Source of the DNA: Streptomyces seoulensis
GTDB lineage: Bacteria > Actinomycetota > Actinomycetes > Streptomycetales > Streptomycetaceae
DNA length: 64,000 bases
Direction of reading: 5' to 3'
NCBI GenBank assembly: GCA_013364255.1
Contig: CP054936.1
Coordinates: 8,191,571 to 8,255,570 of the forward strand
Positions 27,901 to 42,900 of this stretch are shown one piece after another. The notes beneath the pieces are model-generated. The model worked only from the letters and a program-made list of their open reading frames with translations. It did not search any database and was not told where the DNA came from. Numbering within the stretch: the first letter of the stretch is position 1; each line of letters opens with the position of its first letter. A program made the position numbers and the translations under genes.

Positions 27901-30900
27901 CGTCGAGGACGCCGAGCGGCGGCACGAGTACGTCGCCCCGCGCACCCCCGCCGAGGAAACCCTGGCCGGCATCTGGGCCGAGGTGCTCGGCGTCGGCCGG
28001 GTCGGCGTCACGGACAACTTCTTCGAGCTGGGCGGCGACTCCATCCTGAGCATCCAGGCCGTCTCGCGCGCCCGCGCCGCGGGGCTGCGGATCGGCTCCC
28101 AGGACGTCTTCCGCCACCAGACGGTCGCCGACCTCGCCGCCGCCGCGTCCGGCCGGAGCTCGGCCCTGCCCGCACCCCGGCGCCCGCGGCACGACGAAGG
28201 ACCCGCCCCGCTCACCCCGGTCCAGGAGTGGTTCCTCGCCACCCACGGCCCGCGCCGCCTCAGCATGTCGATGCTGCTCGACCTGCCCGCCGACCTGGAC
28301 GACCGGGCGCTGGAACGCGCGCTGGAAGCCGTCGTGACCCGGCACCCCGCGCTGCGCGCCCGCTTCACCCGCACCGAGGACGGCTGGCGCCAGGAACCCG
28401 GTACCGGCCCGGCCGCCGGCCTCCTCACCCGCCCCACCGCGCCCGCCACACCCACCGAGGCGGCGGACGCCGAAGCCGCGGACGCCGCCCGCGCCGCACT
28501 GGACCCGGCCACCGGAGCGCTGCTGCGCGCCGTCCTGCTCCCGGGCCGCGACCACCCCCGCCCGCGCCTGTTCCTGACCGCCCACCACCTCGCCGTCGAC
28601 AGCGTCTCCTGGCGGGTGCTGCTCGCCGACCTGGAACACGCCTACCGCCGGGCCGCGGCGGGACAGGAACCCCGACCGGAGCCGGAGCAGACCGCCTTCG
28701 CCGACTGGGCCCGCAGCCTGGCCGAACAGGTGCGCGCCGGCGCCTTCGACGACGACCTGCCGTACTGGACGGCCCAGGTCGCCACCGCCCCCGCCCCGCT
28801 GCCCACCGACCTGCCCGGCGCCCCGCTCGCCGGCACCGTGCGCACCGTGCGGACCCGGGTGGACCGCGCCACCACCGACGCGCTGCTGCGCCGGGTGCCG
28901 GGCGCGTACCGCACCCAGGTCAACGACGTGCTGCTGAGCGCCCTGGGCCGGGTGCTCGCCGACTGGACGGGCGCCGAACGCGTCACCGTCGCCCTGGAGG
29001 GCCACGGCCGCGAGGAGGACCTCGTCGAGGGCGCCGACCTGTCGCGCACCGTCGGCTGGTTCACCACCCAGTACCCCGTCACGCTCACCCCCGGACCCCG
29101 GGGCGACTGGGGCGCCACGCTCAAGGCCGTCAAGGAGCAGCTGCGGGCCGTGCCCCGCCGCGGCCTCGGCTACCAGGCCCTCGCCCACCTCGGCTCGCCG
29201 CACCCGGACGCCCGCGCCCTGCGCGAGGTGCCGCTGCCCCGGGTCTGCTTCACCTACCACGGCCAGTGGGAGGCCCCCGGCGGCGGCGACTTCGCGCCCG
29301 CCGGCCAGACGCCCGGCCGCGAGACGGAGCCGGACGAGCCGCTGGACCACCTCCTCGACGTCTCCGCCCTGGTCGCCGACGGCGAACTGGAGATCACCTG
29401 GCACTACAGCGACCAGGTGCACCGGGCCGCGACGGTGGAGGAACTGGCCGACGGCATGGTCCGCGCCCTCACGGCCGTCGCCGAGCACTGCGCCCGGCCC
29501 GGCGCGGGCGGCCGCACCCCCTCCGACTTCCCGCTGGCCCGCCTCGACCAGGCCCGCGTGGACCGCCTGGCCGGCGACGGCCGCCGGATCGAGGACCTGC
29601 TCCCGCTCACCCCGCTCCAGGAGGGCATGCTCTTCCACCGCCTGGTCGGCGGCCCCGACGACGTCTACGTCGACCAGGCCGCGCTGCTGCTGGAGGGCGT
29701 GAACGACCCGGACGCCCTGGCCGCCGCCTGGCAGCGGGTGACCGACCGCACCCCCGCCCTGCGCACCTCGGTGGTGTGGGAGGACGTCCCCGTCCCGCTC
29801 CAGGTCGTGCACCGCGACGTGCCCGTGCCCCTCACCGTCCTCGACTGGCGCGGCCTCGACGCCGACGAGCGCGCCGTACGCCTGGACCGGCTGCGCTCCG
29901 ACGACCTCGCCCGGGGACTCGACCTCGCCACCGCGCCCCTGATGCGGCTGACCCTGATCCGCCTGCCCGACGCCCGGCTGCACCTGCTGTGGACCTCCCA
30001 CCACCTGATCCTCGACGGCTGGAGCCTGGCCCAGGTCCTCACCGAGGTCTTCGAGGAGTACGCCTCGCTCACCACCGGCGCCGGCGCGCCGCCGCCGGTG
30101 CGCCGCCCCTTCGGCGACTACGTGCGCTGGCTGGCCGGACAGGACGCCGAGACGGCCCGCGCCCACTGGAGCGGCGTACTCGGCGGTTTCGCCGCCCCCA
30201 CCCCGCTGCCCGCCGACCGCGCCCCGCGCCCCGGGCACGAGACCCGTTCGGCGGCCGTGCACACCGGCGCCCTGTCCGAGGAGACCTCCGCCCGGCTCGC
30301 CCGCACCGCCCGCGGCGCGGGACTCACCCTCGGCACCGTCGTCCAGGGCGCCTGGGCGCTGCTGCTGTCCCGCTACAGCGCCGAGCCGGACGTGCTGTTC
30401 GGCACCACCGTCTCCGGCCGCCCCGACGACCTGCCCGGCGTCGAGTCGATGGTCGGCATGTTCATCAACACCCTCCCTACCCGGGTGCGCGTGGACGGCG
30501 CCCGCACCGCCGCCGCCTGGCTGCGCGACCTCCAGGAGGCCCAGGCCGAGGCCCGCCGGCACGCCGCCGTCTCCCTGGCCGAACTCACCGGCCTGAGCGA
30601 CGTGCCGTCCGGCAGCCCGCTGTTCCACAGCATGGTCGCCTTCGAGAACTACCCCTTCGACCAGGCCCGTTCGGCGGCCTCCGGGATCCGCCTCGCGGAC
30701 GTCTCGGGCCGCGACGCCACCAACTACCCGCTCCTCCTGCGCGCCCACCAGGGCGAACGGTTCGGCTTCGACCTCGCCTACGACCCCGGCCTGTTCGACG
30801 CCACGACCGTACGCTCCCTCGCCGACCGGCTGTGCCTGCTGCTCACCCAGCTCGCCGACGACCCCGACCGCCCCCTGCGCGCCCTCGCCCGCACCCCCGC

Positions 30901-33900
30901 CGAGGAACTCCGCCCGGCGCCGGACGCCGCGGACACCGCGGACCGCCCCGAACTGACCCTGGTGGACCTCTTCGAGGCGCAGGCCGCCCGCACCCCGGCC
31001 GCCGAGGCCGTCACCTGCGGCGAGGAGCGCGTCGACTACGCCACCCTGGACGCCCGCGCCGGCCGCCTCGCCCACCGGCTCGCCGAACTCGGCGCCGGAC
31101 CCGAGCGGTACGTCGCCCTCGCCCTGCCCCGCGGCGCCGACCTCGTCACCGCCGTCCTCGCCGTCCTGAAGACCGGCGCCGCCTATCTGCCCGTGGACCC
31201 GCGGCTCCCCGCCGAACGCGTCGCCCACCTCCTGGCCGACACCGCCCCGGTGGCCCTGGTCACCACCACGGCGGCCGCCGTGGACACCGCCGACGCCGCC
31301 GACACCGCCGTCGCTGTGCTGGCCCTCGACGACCCGGACGTCCGCGCCGACCTGGCCCGCCGCCCCGCCGCGGGCCCCGCCGACCCGGCCCGCCGCCCGC
31401 TGCCCGAGAGCCCCGCCTACGCCATCTACACCTCCGGCTCCACCGGCCGCCCCAAGGGCGTCGTCATCCCGCACGCCAACGTCGTCCGGCTGTTCACCCG
31501 CACCCGGCAGTGGTTCGGCTTCGGTCCCGACGACGTGTGGACGCTGTTCCACTCCTACGCCTTCGACTTCTCCGTATGGGAACTGTGGGGGCCGCTGCTG
31601 CACGGCGGCCGGCTCGTCGTCGTCCCCGACGACACCGCCCGCTCCCCGGAGGACTTCCTGCGCCTGCTCGCCGACGAACGGGTCACCGTCCTCAACCAGA
31701 CCCCGTCCGCGTTCTACCCGCTCATCCGCGCCGACGCCGAACACCCCGACACCGGCGCCCGGCTCGCGCTGCGCACGGTGATCTTCGGCGGCGAGGCACT
31801 GGACGTCACCCGCCTCGCCGACTGGTACACCCGCCACCCGGACACCGCGCCCCGCCTGGTCAACATGTACGGCATCACCGAGACCACCGTGCACGTCACC
31901 TACGCCCCGCTGGAGCGCACCACCCCCGGCGCGGGAGCGGGCAGCCCGATCGGCGCCGCCATACCCGACCTGCGCGTCCACGTCCTGGACGACACCCTGC
32001 ACCCCGTCCCGCCGGGCGCCGTGGGCGAGATGTACGTCGCCGGACAGGGCCTGGCCCGCGGCTACCTCAACCGGCCCGGCCTGACCGCCACCCGCTTCCT
32101 CGCCGACCCCTTCGGCCGGCCCGGCGAGCGCATGTACCGCACCGGCGACCGCGCCCGGCTGCGCCCGGACGGCGCCCTGGACTACCTCGGCCGCGCCGAC
32201 CAGCAGGTCAAGATACGCGGCTACCGCATCGAACCCGGCGAGATCGAGGCCGCCCTGCACACCCACCCCGGCGTCGCGGCGGCCGCCGTCGGTGTCTACG
32301 AGGACGCCGCCGGCACCCGCCGCCTCGTCGCCCACGTCGTCGGCACGGGCGCCGGCGACCAGGCCGCGCCGCCCCCGCCCGCAGCCGCACTCCGCGCCCA
32401 CCTGGAACGCTCGCTGCCCGCGCACATGGTGCCCGCCGCCTACGTGCCGATGGCCGCGCTGCCGCTCACCGTCAACGGCAAACTCGACCGGCGCGCCCTG
32501 CCCGCACCCGGACCCGACGGCTTCGCCGCCGACGGCGAACGCGTCGCCCCGCGCACCCCCGCCGAACACCTGGTCGCCGCCGCCTGGACCGACGTCCTGG
32601 ACACCGACGAGGTCGGCGCGCACGACAACTTCTTCGCCCTGGGCGGCGACTCCCTGCTCGCCGTCCGCGTCGTCTCCCGGCTGCGCACCGCCTTCGGCGC
32701 CGACGTGTCCCCGCGGCTGCTGTTCACCCACCCCGTCCTCGCCGACCTCGCCGCCGCCCTCGGCGACGGCACGGCCCCGGACGCCGCCGACACCATCCCC
32801 GCCGCCGACCCGCACACCCCGGCGCCCCTGTCGCACGCCCAGCAACGCCTGTGGTTCCTCGACCGGTTCGAACCGGGCGGCGCCGAGTACACCACCCTGT
32901 CCGTGCTGCGGCTGCGCGGCCCGCTCGACACCGGCGCGCTGCGCCGCGCCCTGGACGGCCTGGTCGCCCGGCACGAGGCGCTGCGCACCACCTTCGCCGA
33001 ACACGACGGCGCCGCCCGGCAGATCGTCCACCCGCCCGCCCCGGTCGAGCTCGCCCGCCCGCACTGCCCGGACGACACCGCACTGGACGCCCTGCTGCAC
33101 CACGAGGCGAGCACCCCCTTCGACCTGGCCGCCGGACCGCTGCTGCGGGCCCGCCTCGCCGAGGTCGACACCGACGTACACGTCCTCGTCCTGGCCGTGC
33201 ACCACATCGTCACCGACGGCTGGTCCCTCGGCGTGATCGGCCGCGACCTGGGCGAGCTGTACGCCGCCGCCCTCCAGGACCGCCCGGCCGACCTGCCCGA
33301 CCTGCCCGTGCGCTACGCCGACTTCGCCGCCTGGCAGCGCGCCCGCGCCGACCGCGTCGAGGCCCACCTCGACCACTGGCGCCGCGTCCTGGACGGCGTC
33401 ACCCCGCTGGAACTGCCCACCGACCGGCCGCGCCCGGCCACCCGCGGCCGCACCGGCGCCCTGACGACCTTCACCCTGCCCGCCGACCTCACCGAACGGC
33501 TGCGCGAACGCGGCCGGGCCGCCGACGCCACCCTGTACATGACGCTGGTGACCGCCTGCCAGATCCTGCTGGCCCGCTGGTCCGGCCAGCGGGACATCAC
33601 GGTCGGCACCGTCACCGCCGGCCGCGACCGGCCCGAACTGCACGACGTCGTCGGCATGTTCGTCAACACCCTGGTGCTGCGCTCCCAGGTGCGCGAGGAG
33701 AAGTCCTTCCACGAACTGCTGGGCGAGGTGCGCGGCACCGTCCTGGACGCCTTCGCCCACCAGGAGGCGCCCTTCGAACGCGTCGTGGACGCCGTACAGC
33801 CCGAACGCGACACCAGCCGCACCCCGCTCTTCCAGGTCATGGTCGCCCTGCACAACCTGGGCGCCGAGGCGCCCCGGCTGCCCGGCGTCGAGGCGAGCGC

Positions 33901-36900
33901 GGTCACCCCGCCGGTGCGCACCGCCACCTTCGACCTCGCCTTCGACTTCGTCGAGCGCGACGGCGGCCTCACCGGCTACCTGGAGTACGACACCGGCCTG
34001 TTCGACGCCGAGACCGCCGACCTCCTCGCCGCCCGCCTGACCACCCTGCTGCGGGCCGCGGCCGACGACCCCGGCCGGGCCGTGGGCGCGCTGGCGCTGA
34101 TGACCGCCGCCGAAGAGGAACAGGTGCTGCGCCAGGGCCGCGGCATCCCGCTGCCCGCACCCGCCACCGTCTTCCCCGCCCTGTTCGAGGCGCAGGCCGC
34201 CCGCACCCCGCACGCCACCGCCCTGACGGCCCGCGACACGACCTACGACTTCACCGCGCTGAACGAGCGCGCCAACCGCCTCGCCCACCACCTCATCGCC
34301 CTGGGAGCCGGCCCCGAACAGGTCGTCGCCGTCCAACTGCCGCGCACCGCCGACCTGGTGGCCGCCGTGCTCGCCGTCCTCAAGGCGGGCGCCATCCTGC
34401 TCTGCCTCGAACCCGCACTGCCCGCCGAACGACGGCGACTGCTGCTCGCCGACGCCCGCCCGCACACCCTGCTGACCTCCCTGGACGACGTGCCCTGGGA
34501 CCGGCTGCCCGCCCACGACCCCACCGACGCCGACCGCGCCCGGCCGCTGACACCCGAGAACGCCGCCTACATCGTCTACACCTCCGGCTCCACCGGCCGC
34601 CCCAAGGGCGTCCTGGTCGAACACCGCCAGCTGGTCAACCTCTGCCACGACCACCGCGACGGACTGCTCGCCGCGCACACCCGGGGCGGACGCCGGCTGC
34701 GCGCCGCGCTCAGCGCCTCCTTCTCCTTCGACACCTCCTGGGAGGGCCCGCTGCTGCTCGCCCTCGGCCACCAGGTGCACCTCGTGGACGAGGACGTACG
34801 CCTGGACCCGGAGGCGTTCTGCGACCGGATCGACAGCGAACGCCTCGACTGGGTGAACGTCACCCCGTCCTTCCTGCGCGAACTGCTCGCCGCCGGCCTG
34901 CTCGCGCCCGGCCGCCACCACCCGGACCTGCTCCTCGTCGGCGGCGAGGCAGTCCCCGCCGCCCTGTGGCGCGACCTCGCCGCCGCCGAACGCGACCACG
35001 GCGTGACCGTCCTCAACATGTACGGCCCCACCGAGACCACCGTCGACGCCGTCTACGGCCGCGTCCAGGACAGCCCCGAGCGGCCCGTCATCGGCCGCCC
35101 CGGCGGAGGCGTGCGCGCCTACGTCCTCGACGGCCGGCTGCGCCCGGCGCCGCCCGGAGTGCCCGGCGAGCTGTACCTGGCCGGGGCGCAGGTGGCCCGC
35201 GGCTACCTGGACCGGCCCGGCCTGACCGCCGCGCGCTTCGTCGCCGACCCGTTCGGCGCGCCGGGGGAGCGGATGTACCGCACCGGCGACCGCGCCCGCT
35301 GGGACCGGGACGGACTGCTCCAGTTCCTGGGCCGCGTCGACGAACAGGTCAAGATCCGCGGCTTCCGCATCGAGCCCGGCGAGGTGGAGGCGGCCCTGCT
35401 CGCCCACCCGGATGTCGCCGACGCCGCGGTCGCCGCCCGCGAACACGCCGGCCGCCTGATGCTGGTCGCCTACGTCGTGCCCGCCGGCGAGCGCGTGCCC
35501 TCGGCCGACGCGCTGCGGATGGAGCTGCGCCGCACCCTGCCCGACCACATGGTGCCCGCCGCGTTCGTGCCGCTGGCCCGCATCCCGCGCACCACCGGCG
35601 GCAAGACCGACCGGCGGGCGCTGCCCGCCCCGCCCGCCCAGCCCGACAGCAGCACCGCCTACGTCGCCCCGCGCCCCGGCGCCGAGGAACGCCTCGCCGC
35701 GATCTGGGCCGAGGTGCTCGGCGTCGAACGGGTCGGCGCCCGCGACAACTTCTTCTCGCTCGGCGGCGACTCCATCCTCAGCATCCAGATCGTCTCCCGC
35801 GCCCGGCAGGCCGGCCTCGCCCTCACCACCAAGGACGTCTTCCGCCACCAGACGATCGCCGAACTCGCCCTGCGCACCGCCGAGTCCGCCCCGCCCACCG
35901 CGGCGAGCGCGCTGCCGGAGACCGGCGAGGCGCCGCTCACCCCGATCCAGCGCTGGTACCTCGACGGCCGCGACCCGGGCGACCCGCTGCGCTTCACCAT
36001 GACCCAGCGCCTGGAACTGGCCCCGGACACCGACCCGGCCGCCCTGCGCCAGGCCGTGGACGCCGTCGTACGCCACCACCCGGCCCTGCGCACCCGCTTT
36101 CGCCGCACCCCCGACGGCTGGCGGCAGGAAGCCCTGCCCGAGCCGCCGCACCCCGTCCTCACCCGGCACGACACGAGCACGCTCGACGACACCGCCCTGG
36201 AGGCGCAGGCCCAGCGACTCACCGACGAGGCGCAGCGCACCCTCGACCCCACCGAAGGCCGCGTCGTCCGCGCCCTGTTCCTCGACCGTGGCCCAGGACG
36301 CCCAGGCCAACTCGTCCTCACCGCACACCACTTGGTGATCGACGGCGTCTCCTGGCGCATCCTGCTCGCCGACCTGGAGGCCGCGCACCGCACCGCCGCG
36401 GCCGGCGAACCGGTCCAACTCCCGCCCAACGGAACACCCTTCGGCCACTGGGCCGCCCGGCTGGAGCAGCACACCCGCTCCGGCGCACTCGACGCCGACC
36501 TTTCCTACTGGACCCGCGCCGCCGACACACCCGCCGCCCTGCCGCCCGGACGGCCCGGCCCCCGCACCCACGGCGCCGCCGACACCGTCACCGTCGCACT
36601 GGACGAGACGACGACCGACGCCCTGCTGCGGCAGGTCCCCGAGGTCTACCGCACCCAGGTGGGCGACGTCCTGCTCAGCGCCCTCGGCCGCACCCTCGCC
36701 CGCTGGTGCGGACGCGACAGCGTCCTGCTCGGGGTGGAGGGACACGGCCGCGAGGACCTCTTCGACGACGTGGACCTCTCGCGCACCGTGGGCTGGTTCA
36801 CCGCCGAGTTCCCGCTCGCCCTGCGCGTCGACGCCGACGCCGGCTGGCACGACACCCTCCGCTCGGTCAAGGAACAGCTGCGCGCCGTGCCCCGCCACGG

Positions 36901-39900
36901 CCTCAGCCACGGCGCCCTGCGCCACCTGACGCCCGGCGGCCCGCTCGACGCCGCCCCCGCCCCGCAGATCGGCTTCAACTACCACGGACAGTGGGACACC
37001 GGCGGCCCCGCCGCCGACGGCCTGATCCGCGGCTCCCTGCCCCCGGCCGGCCGCGACACCGACCCCGACGAGGACCGCCCCTACCTGCTCGACGTCACCG
37101 GCGTCGTCCAGCACGGCCGCCTCGAACTCGGCTGGACCTACCCGCCGGCCGTCTACGACGAGGCCACCGTGCGCCGCCTGGCCGAGGAGACGGCGGCCGC
37201 CCTCGCCGACATCGCCGCGCACTGCGCCCGCCCCGGCGCCGGCGGCCGCACCCCCTCCGACTTCCCGCTGGCCCGCCTCACCCAGGACCAGCTGGACCGG
37301 CTCGTCGGCGACGGCCGCGCCACCGAGGACGTCCTGCCGCTCACCCCGCTCCAGTCCGGCATGCTCTTCCACGGCCTGGTCGACACCGTCAGCGCCTACG
37401 CCGACCGCACCGCCGTCCGGCTCTCCGGCGTCACCGACCCGTACGCCTTCGCCGCCGCGTGGCAGCAGGTCGCAGACCGCACCCCCGCCCTGCGCACCAG
37501 CGTCCACTGGACGGCCCTGCCGCACCCCGTGCAGCTCGTCCACCACCGCGCCGAACTGCCCGTCACCCACCTCGACTGGCGCGAACTCAGCCCCGCCGAG
37601 CGGGCGGAGCGCACCGAACGGCTGCTCGCCGACGACCGCGCGGCCGGCATGGACCTCACCACCGCACCGCTGACCCGCCTCACCCTGGCCGCCCTGCCCG
37701 CCGACGAAGTACTCCTGGTGTGGTCCACCCACCACATCGCCCTCGACGGCTGGAGCACCGGACAACTGCTCACCGAGGTCTGCGAACGCTACGCCGCCCT
37801 CACCGGCGGCCCCGACACCGCACCGCCGCTGCGCCGCCCCTTCTCGGACTACCTGCACTGGATCGCCGCACAGGACCCGGCCGCCGCCGAAGCGCACTGG
37901 ACCGATGCGCTCGCCGGCTTCACCGCCCGCACCCCGCTGCCCTACGACCGCGTCCCCACCGAGGCGCACCGCGCCCGCTCCGGCGCCGCCGTCCACCGCG
38001 CACTGGACGAGGACGTCTCACGACGCCTGCGGGAGGCCGCCGCCCGCGCCTCGCTCACCGTCAACACCCTGGTCGAAGGCGCCTGGGGGCTGCTCCTGGC
38101 CCGGCACGCGGGCCGCGACGACGTCGTCTTCGGCACCACCGTCTCCGGCCGCCCGGCCGAACTGCCCGGCGTCGAGACCATGATCGGCATGTTCATCAAC
38201 ACCGTGCCGACCCGGGTCCGCGTCCCCTTTGGCGCGGTGCTGCCCTGGCTGCGCGGCCTCCAGGACGACCAGATCGAGTCCCGCCGCCACGACCACCTCG
38301 CCCTGTCCCGCATCCAGGCCGTCAGCGAAGTCCCGCCCGGCGAAGCGCTGTTCGACAGCATGGTGGTCTTCGAGAACTACCCCGTGGACGAGTCCGCGAC
38401 GGCCCGCACCGGCGTACGCGTCGAGGAGGTCCGCGCCGACGACGCCACCACCTTCCCCTGGTGCCTGCGCGCCCACCTGACCGAACGGCTCGGCTTCGAC
38501 CTGGCCTACGACCCCGCCCTGTTCGACCACGGCACCGCCGAACGCGCCGCCGACCGGCTGGCCGCCCTGCTCACCGCCCTCGCCGACGGCCTCGACGGCG
38601 ACCTCGCCCGGCTCGACCTGCTCACCGACGCCGACCGCGAACTGCTGACCACCTGGAACACCACCGCTCGCCCGCCCGCCCGGACCGGTCCGGCGCACGT
38701 GTTCACCGCACAGGCCCGGCGCACCCCCGACGCCGTCGCGATCTCCGACGGCGAACGCGACCTGACCTACGCCGACCTCGCCGACTGGGCCGGCCGGCTC
38801 GCCGCCCGGCTGCTGGCCGACGGACTGGCCGCCGAGGAACGCGTCGCGCTCACCCTCGACCGCTCGGCCGAACTGGTCGTCGCCCAGCTCGCCGTCCTCC
38901 TCGCCGGCGGCGCCTACGTCCCCGTCGACACCCGCGCCCCCGAAGAACGCCGCCACGCCCTGCTCGCCCAGGCCGGCGCCGCCGTCCGCCTCACCGCGGC
39001 CGACGTCACCGCCGCCCGCACCGCACCGCCCGGCCAGGCGCTCCCGGCCGTCGACCCCGACCGGCTCGCCTACATCATGTTCACCTCCGGCTCCACCGGC
39101 CGGCCCAAGCCGGTCGCGGTACGCCACCGCGACATCGCGGCGCTGGCCACCGACAGCCGCTTCGCCGGCGGCGCCTGCGAACGCGTGCTGCTGCACTCGC
39201 CGGCCGCCTTCGACGCCGCCACCTTCGAGGTGTGGGCGCCACTGCTCAACGGCGGCCGCGTGGTCGTCGCGCCCGCGGGCGACGTCGACGCCGCCGTGGT
39301 GCGGCGCCTGGCCGCCGACGGCCGGCTGACCGCGCTGTGGCTGACCGCCGGCCTGTTCCGGCTGCTCGCCCAGGACGCCCCGGACTGTTTCCGCGGCCTC
39401 GCCCAGGTGTGGACCGGCGGCGACGTGGTGCCCGCCCAGGCCGTCCGCGACGTCCTCGCCGCCTGCCCCGGCCTGACCGTGGTGGACGGCTACGGCCCCA
39501 CCGAGACCACCACCTTCGCCACCTCCTACGCCCTCGCCGACCCGGCCGCGGTGCCCGCCACCGTGCCCATCGGACACCCCCTGGACGACATGCGCGTCCA
39601 CGTCCTGGACGCCAGGCTGCGCCCCGTCCCGCCCGGCTGCGCCGGCGAGCTGTACCTCGCCGGCGAAGGCGTCGCCCGCGGCTACCTCGGCCGCCCCGGC
39701 GAGAGCGCCGCCCGCTTCCTCGCCGACCCCCTCGGCCCGCCCGGCGCCCGCATGTACCGCACCGGCGACCTCGCCCGCCGCCGGCCGGACGGCGCCGTGG
39801 AGTTCCTCGGCCGCGTCGACGACCAGGTGAAGATCCGCGGCTTCCGCATCGAACCCGGCGAGGTCGAGGCCGCGCTCGCCGCGCACCCGGACGTCGCCGA

Positions 39901-42900
39901 CGTCGCCGTGCTCGCCCGCGAGGACCGGCCCGGCGCCAAACGGCTCGTCGCCTACGTGGTCGGCGCGAGCGGCACCACCGTGGACACCGGCGCGCTGCGC
40001 GACTTCGCCGCCCGCACCCTGCCCGACTACCTCGTCCCCACCGCCTTCGTCCCCCTCGACGCCCTCCCGCTCAGCGGCAACGGCAAGGTCGACCGCGCCG
40101 CACTCCCGGTCCCCGAGGCCACCCCCCGGCCCGCACGCGTCGCCCCCCGCACCGACGCCGAACGCCGCACCGCGGCCGTCTTCGCCGACGTCCTCGGCAT
40201 CCAGCCCCCCGGAGTGGAGGACGACTTCTTCCAGCTCGGCGGCGACTCCATCCTCAGCATCCGCCTCGCCTCCCGCCTCGCCGAGGAGTTCGGCGCCGAC
40301 CTCACCCCCCGCGCCGTCTTCACCCACCCCACCCCCGCCGCCCTCGCCGAACTCATCGGCGCACGGCACGACAACGTCCGGCCGCCCATCGTCCCGGTCG
40401 CCCGCGAAGCGCTGGCGCCCATGTCCTACGCCCAGCAACGCCTCTGGTTCCTGGAGGAGTTCGCCCCGGGCGGCGCCGAATACGTCACCGCGCTCGCCCT
40501 GCGCCTGCGCGGCGCCCTCGACACCGGCGCCCTGCGCGCCGCCCTCGACGCCCTCACCGCCCGCCACGAATCCCTGCGCACCACCTTCGACAGCGCCGAC
40601 GGCCACGGCGTACAGATCGTCCACCCGCCGCGGGCGGCACACCTGCCGCTGCACGACCTCACCCACCTGCCGGCCGCCGACCGCGAAGCGGCGCTGCGCG
40701 GGCACCTCGCCCAGGAGCGCACCCGCCCCTTCGACCTGCGCCGCGGCCCGCTGCTGCGCACCACCCTGTTCCGGACCGCCGAGGACGAGCACGTCCTCGC
40801 CCTCGCCCTGCACCACATCGTCACCGACGGCTGGTCGACCTCCGTCCTGCTCGGCGACCTCGCCCACCTCTACCGCACCGAACTCGGCCAGGAAAAGGAC
40901 GAGTTGCCGCCCCTTCCCGTGCAGTACGCCGACTACGCGCACTGGCAGCGCACCACCACCGGCGCCACCGGCACCGACGAGCAGCTCGCCCACTGGAAGG
41001 AGCGCCTGACCGGCATCGAGACCCTGGAACTGCCCACCGACCGGCCCCGGCCCCCGGTGCGCACCGGCGGCGGCGCGACCACCCGCCTGGTGGTGCCCGC
41101 CCGCACCGCCCGCGCGCTGACCCGGATCGCCCGCGACCGCAACACCACCCTGTTCACCGCGCTCGTCGCCGTCGCCCAGAGCTACCTGGCCCGGCTCACC
41201 GGCGGCGAGGACATCGCCGTCGGCACCGTCACCTCCGGCCGTGACCGGACCGAGACACAGGGCCTCGTCGGCTTCTTCGTCAACACCCTGGTCCTGCGCT
41301 CCCGCGTCGAGGCCGCCCAGCCCTTCGGCGCGTTCCTCACCGACGTACGGCAGACCGTCCTGGACGCCTTCGCCCACCAGGACGTGCCCTTCGAACGAGT
41401 CGTGGACGAGGTACGGCCCGCCCGCGACACCAGCCGCAGCCCCCTGTTCCAGGTGATGGTCGTCCTCCAGAACACCCCCGGCGCCGGACTCGACCTGCCC
41501 GGCCTGGAGGTCACCGACCTCGAACCCGACTCCGAGCACGCGGCGTTCGACCTCACCCTGGAGTTCGCCGAGACGCCGTCCGGCACCCTCCACGGCCTCA
41601 TCACCTACAGCACCGACCTGTTCGACGCCGCCACCGCCGAGCGGATGGCCGACCAGCTCGCCACCCTGCTCGCCGCCGTCGCCGACGACCCCGACCGCCC
41701 CCTGGGCGCCCTCCCGCTGACCGGCCCCGACGAGACCAAAGCCCTGCTGGAACAAGGAGTCGGCGCCTTCCGCCCGGTCCCCGAGGCGACCCTCGCCGAC
41801 CTCTTCCAGCGCCAGGCGGCCCGCACCCCCGACGCGGTGGCGCTCGCCGACGGCGAACGACGGCTCACCTACGCGGACGTGGACAGGGCCGCCAACCGGC
41901 TCGCCCACCGGCTCATCCGCGACGGCGCCGGACCCGAGCACGTCATCGCCCTCGCCCTGCCCCGCTCCGCCGCGACCGTCGTGGCCCAGCTCGCCGTCGC
42001 CAAGGCCGGCGCCGCCTTCCTGCCCGTCGACCCCGACTACCCCGCCCAGCGACGCGCGTTCATGATCCGCGACGCGGGCGCCCACCTCGTCCTCGACGAC
42101 CCGGCCCAGGTGTGGAGCGCCGAAGGACCCGACACCGCGCCCACCGACACCGAACGCACCACCGCACTCACCTGCGACCACCCCGCCTACGTCATCTACA
42201 CCTCCGGCTCCACCGGAACCCCCAAGGGCGTCGCGGTCACCCACCGCGGCCTCGCCTCCTTCGCCGCGGCCGCCGCCGAGCGGTACGCCGCAGGACCAGG
42301 CGACCGCGTCCTGCAATTCGCCTCACCCAGCTTCGACGCCTCCGTACTGGAGCTGTGCACCTCCCTGCTCAGCGGCGCCACCCTGGTCACCGGCGAAGAA
42401 GGCCCCCTGGTCGGGGAGCGGCTGGCCGAGGTCCTCGCCCATCGGCGCATCAGCCACACCCTGATCCCGCCCGCCGCGCTCGCCACCGTCCCGCCCGGCA
42501 CCGCCGAGAACCTGCCCGACCTGCGCACCCTGATCGTCGGCGCCGAGAGCTGCCCGGCCGACCTGGTCGACACCTGGGCCCCCGGCCGCCGCATGATCAA
42601 CTCCTACGGCCCCACCGAGGCCACCGTCGTCGCCACCTGGACCGGCCCGCTCACCCCCGGTGCCGGCGCCCCGCCCATCGGCCGCCCCTCCGGCGCCACC
42701 CGCCTCTACGTCCTGGACGCCGCCCTCAACCCCGTCCCGCTCGGTGTCACCGGAGAGCTGTACGTCGCCGGCGCCGGCCTCGCCCGCGGCTACCTGCACC
42801 GCCCCGCACTGACCGCCGCCCGCTTCGTCCCCGACCCGTTCGGCGCGCCGGGGGAGCGCATGTACCGCACCGGCGACCTGGTGCGCTGGAGCGCCGACGG

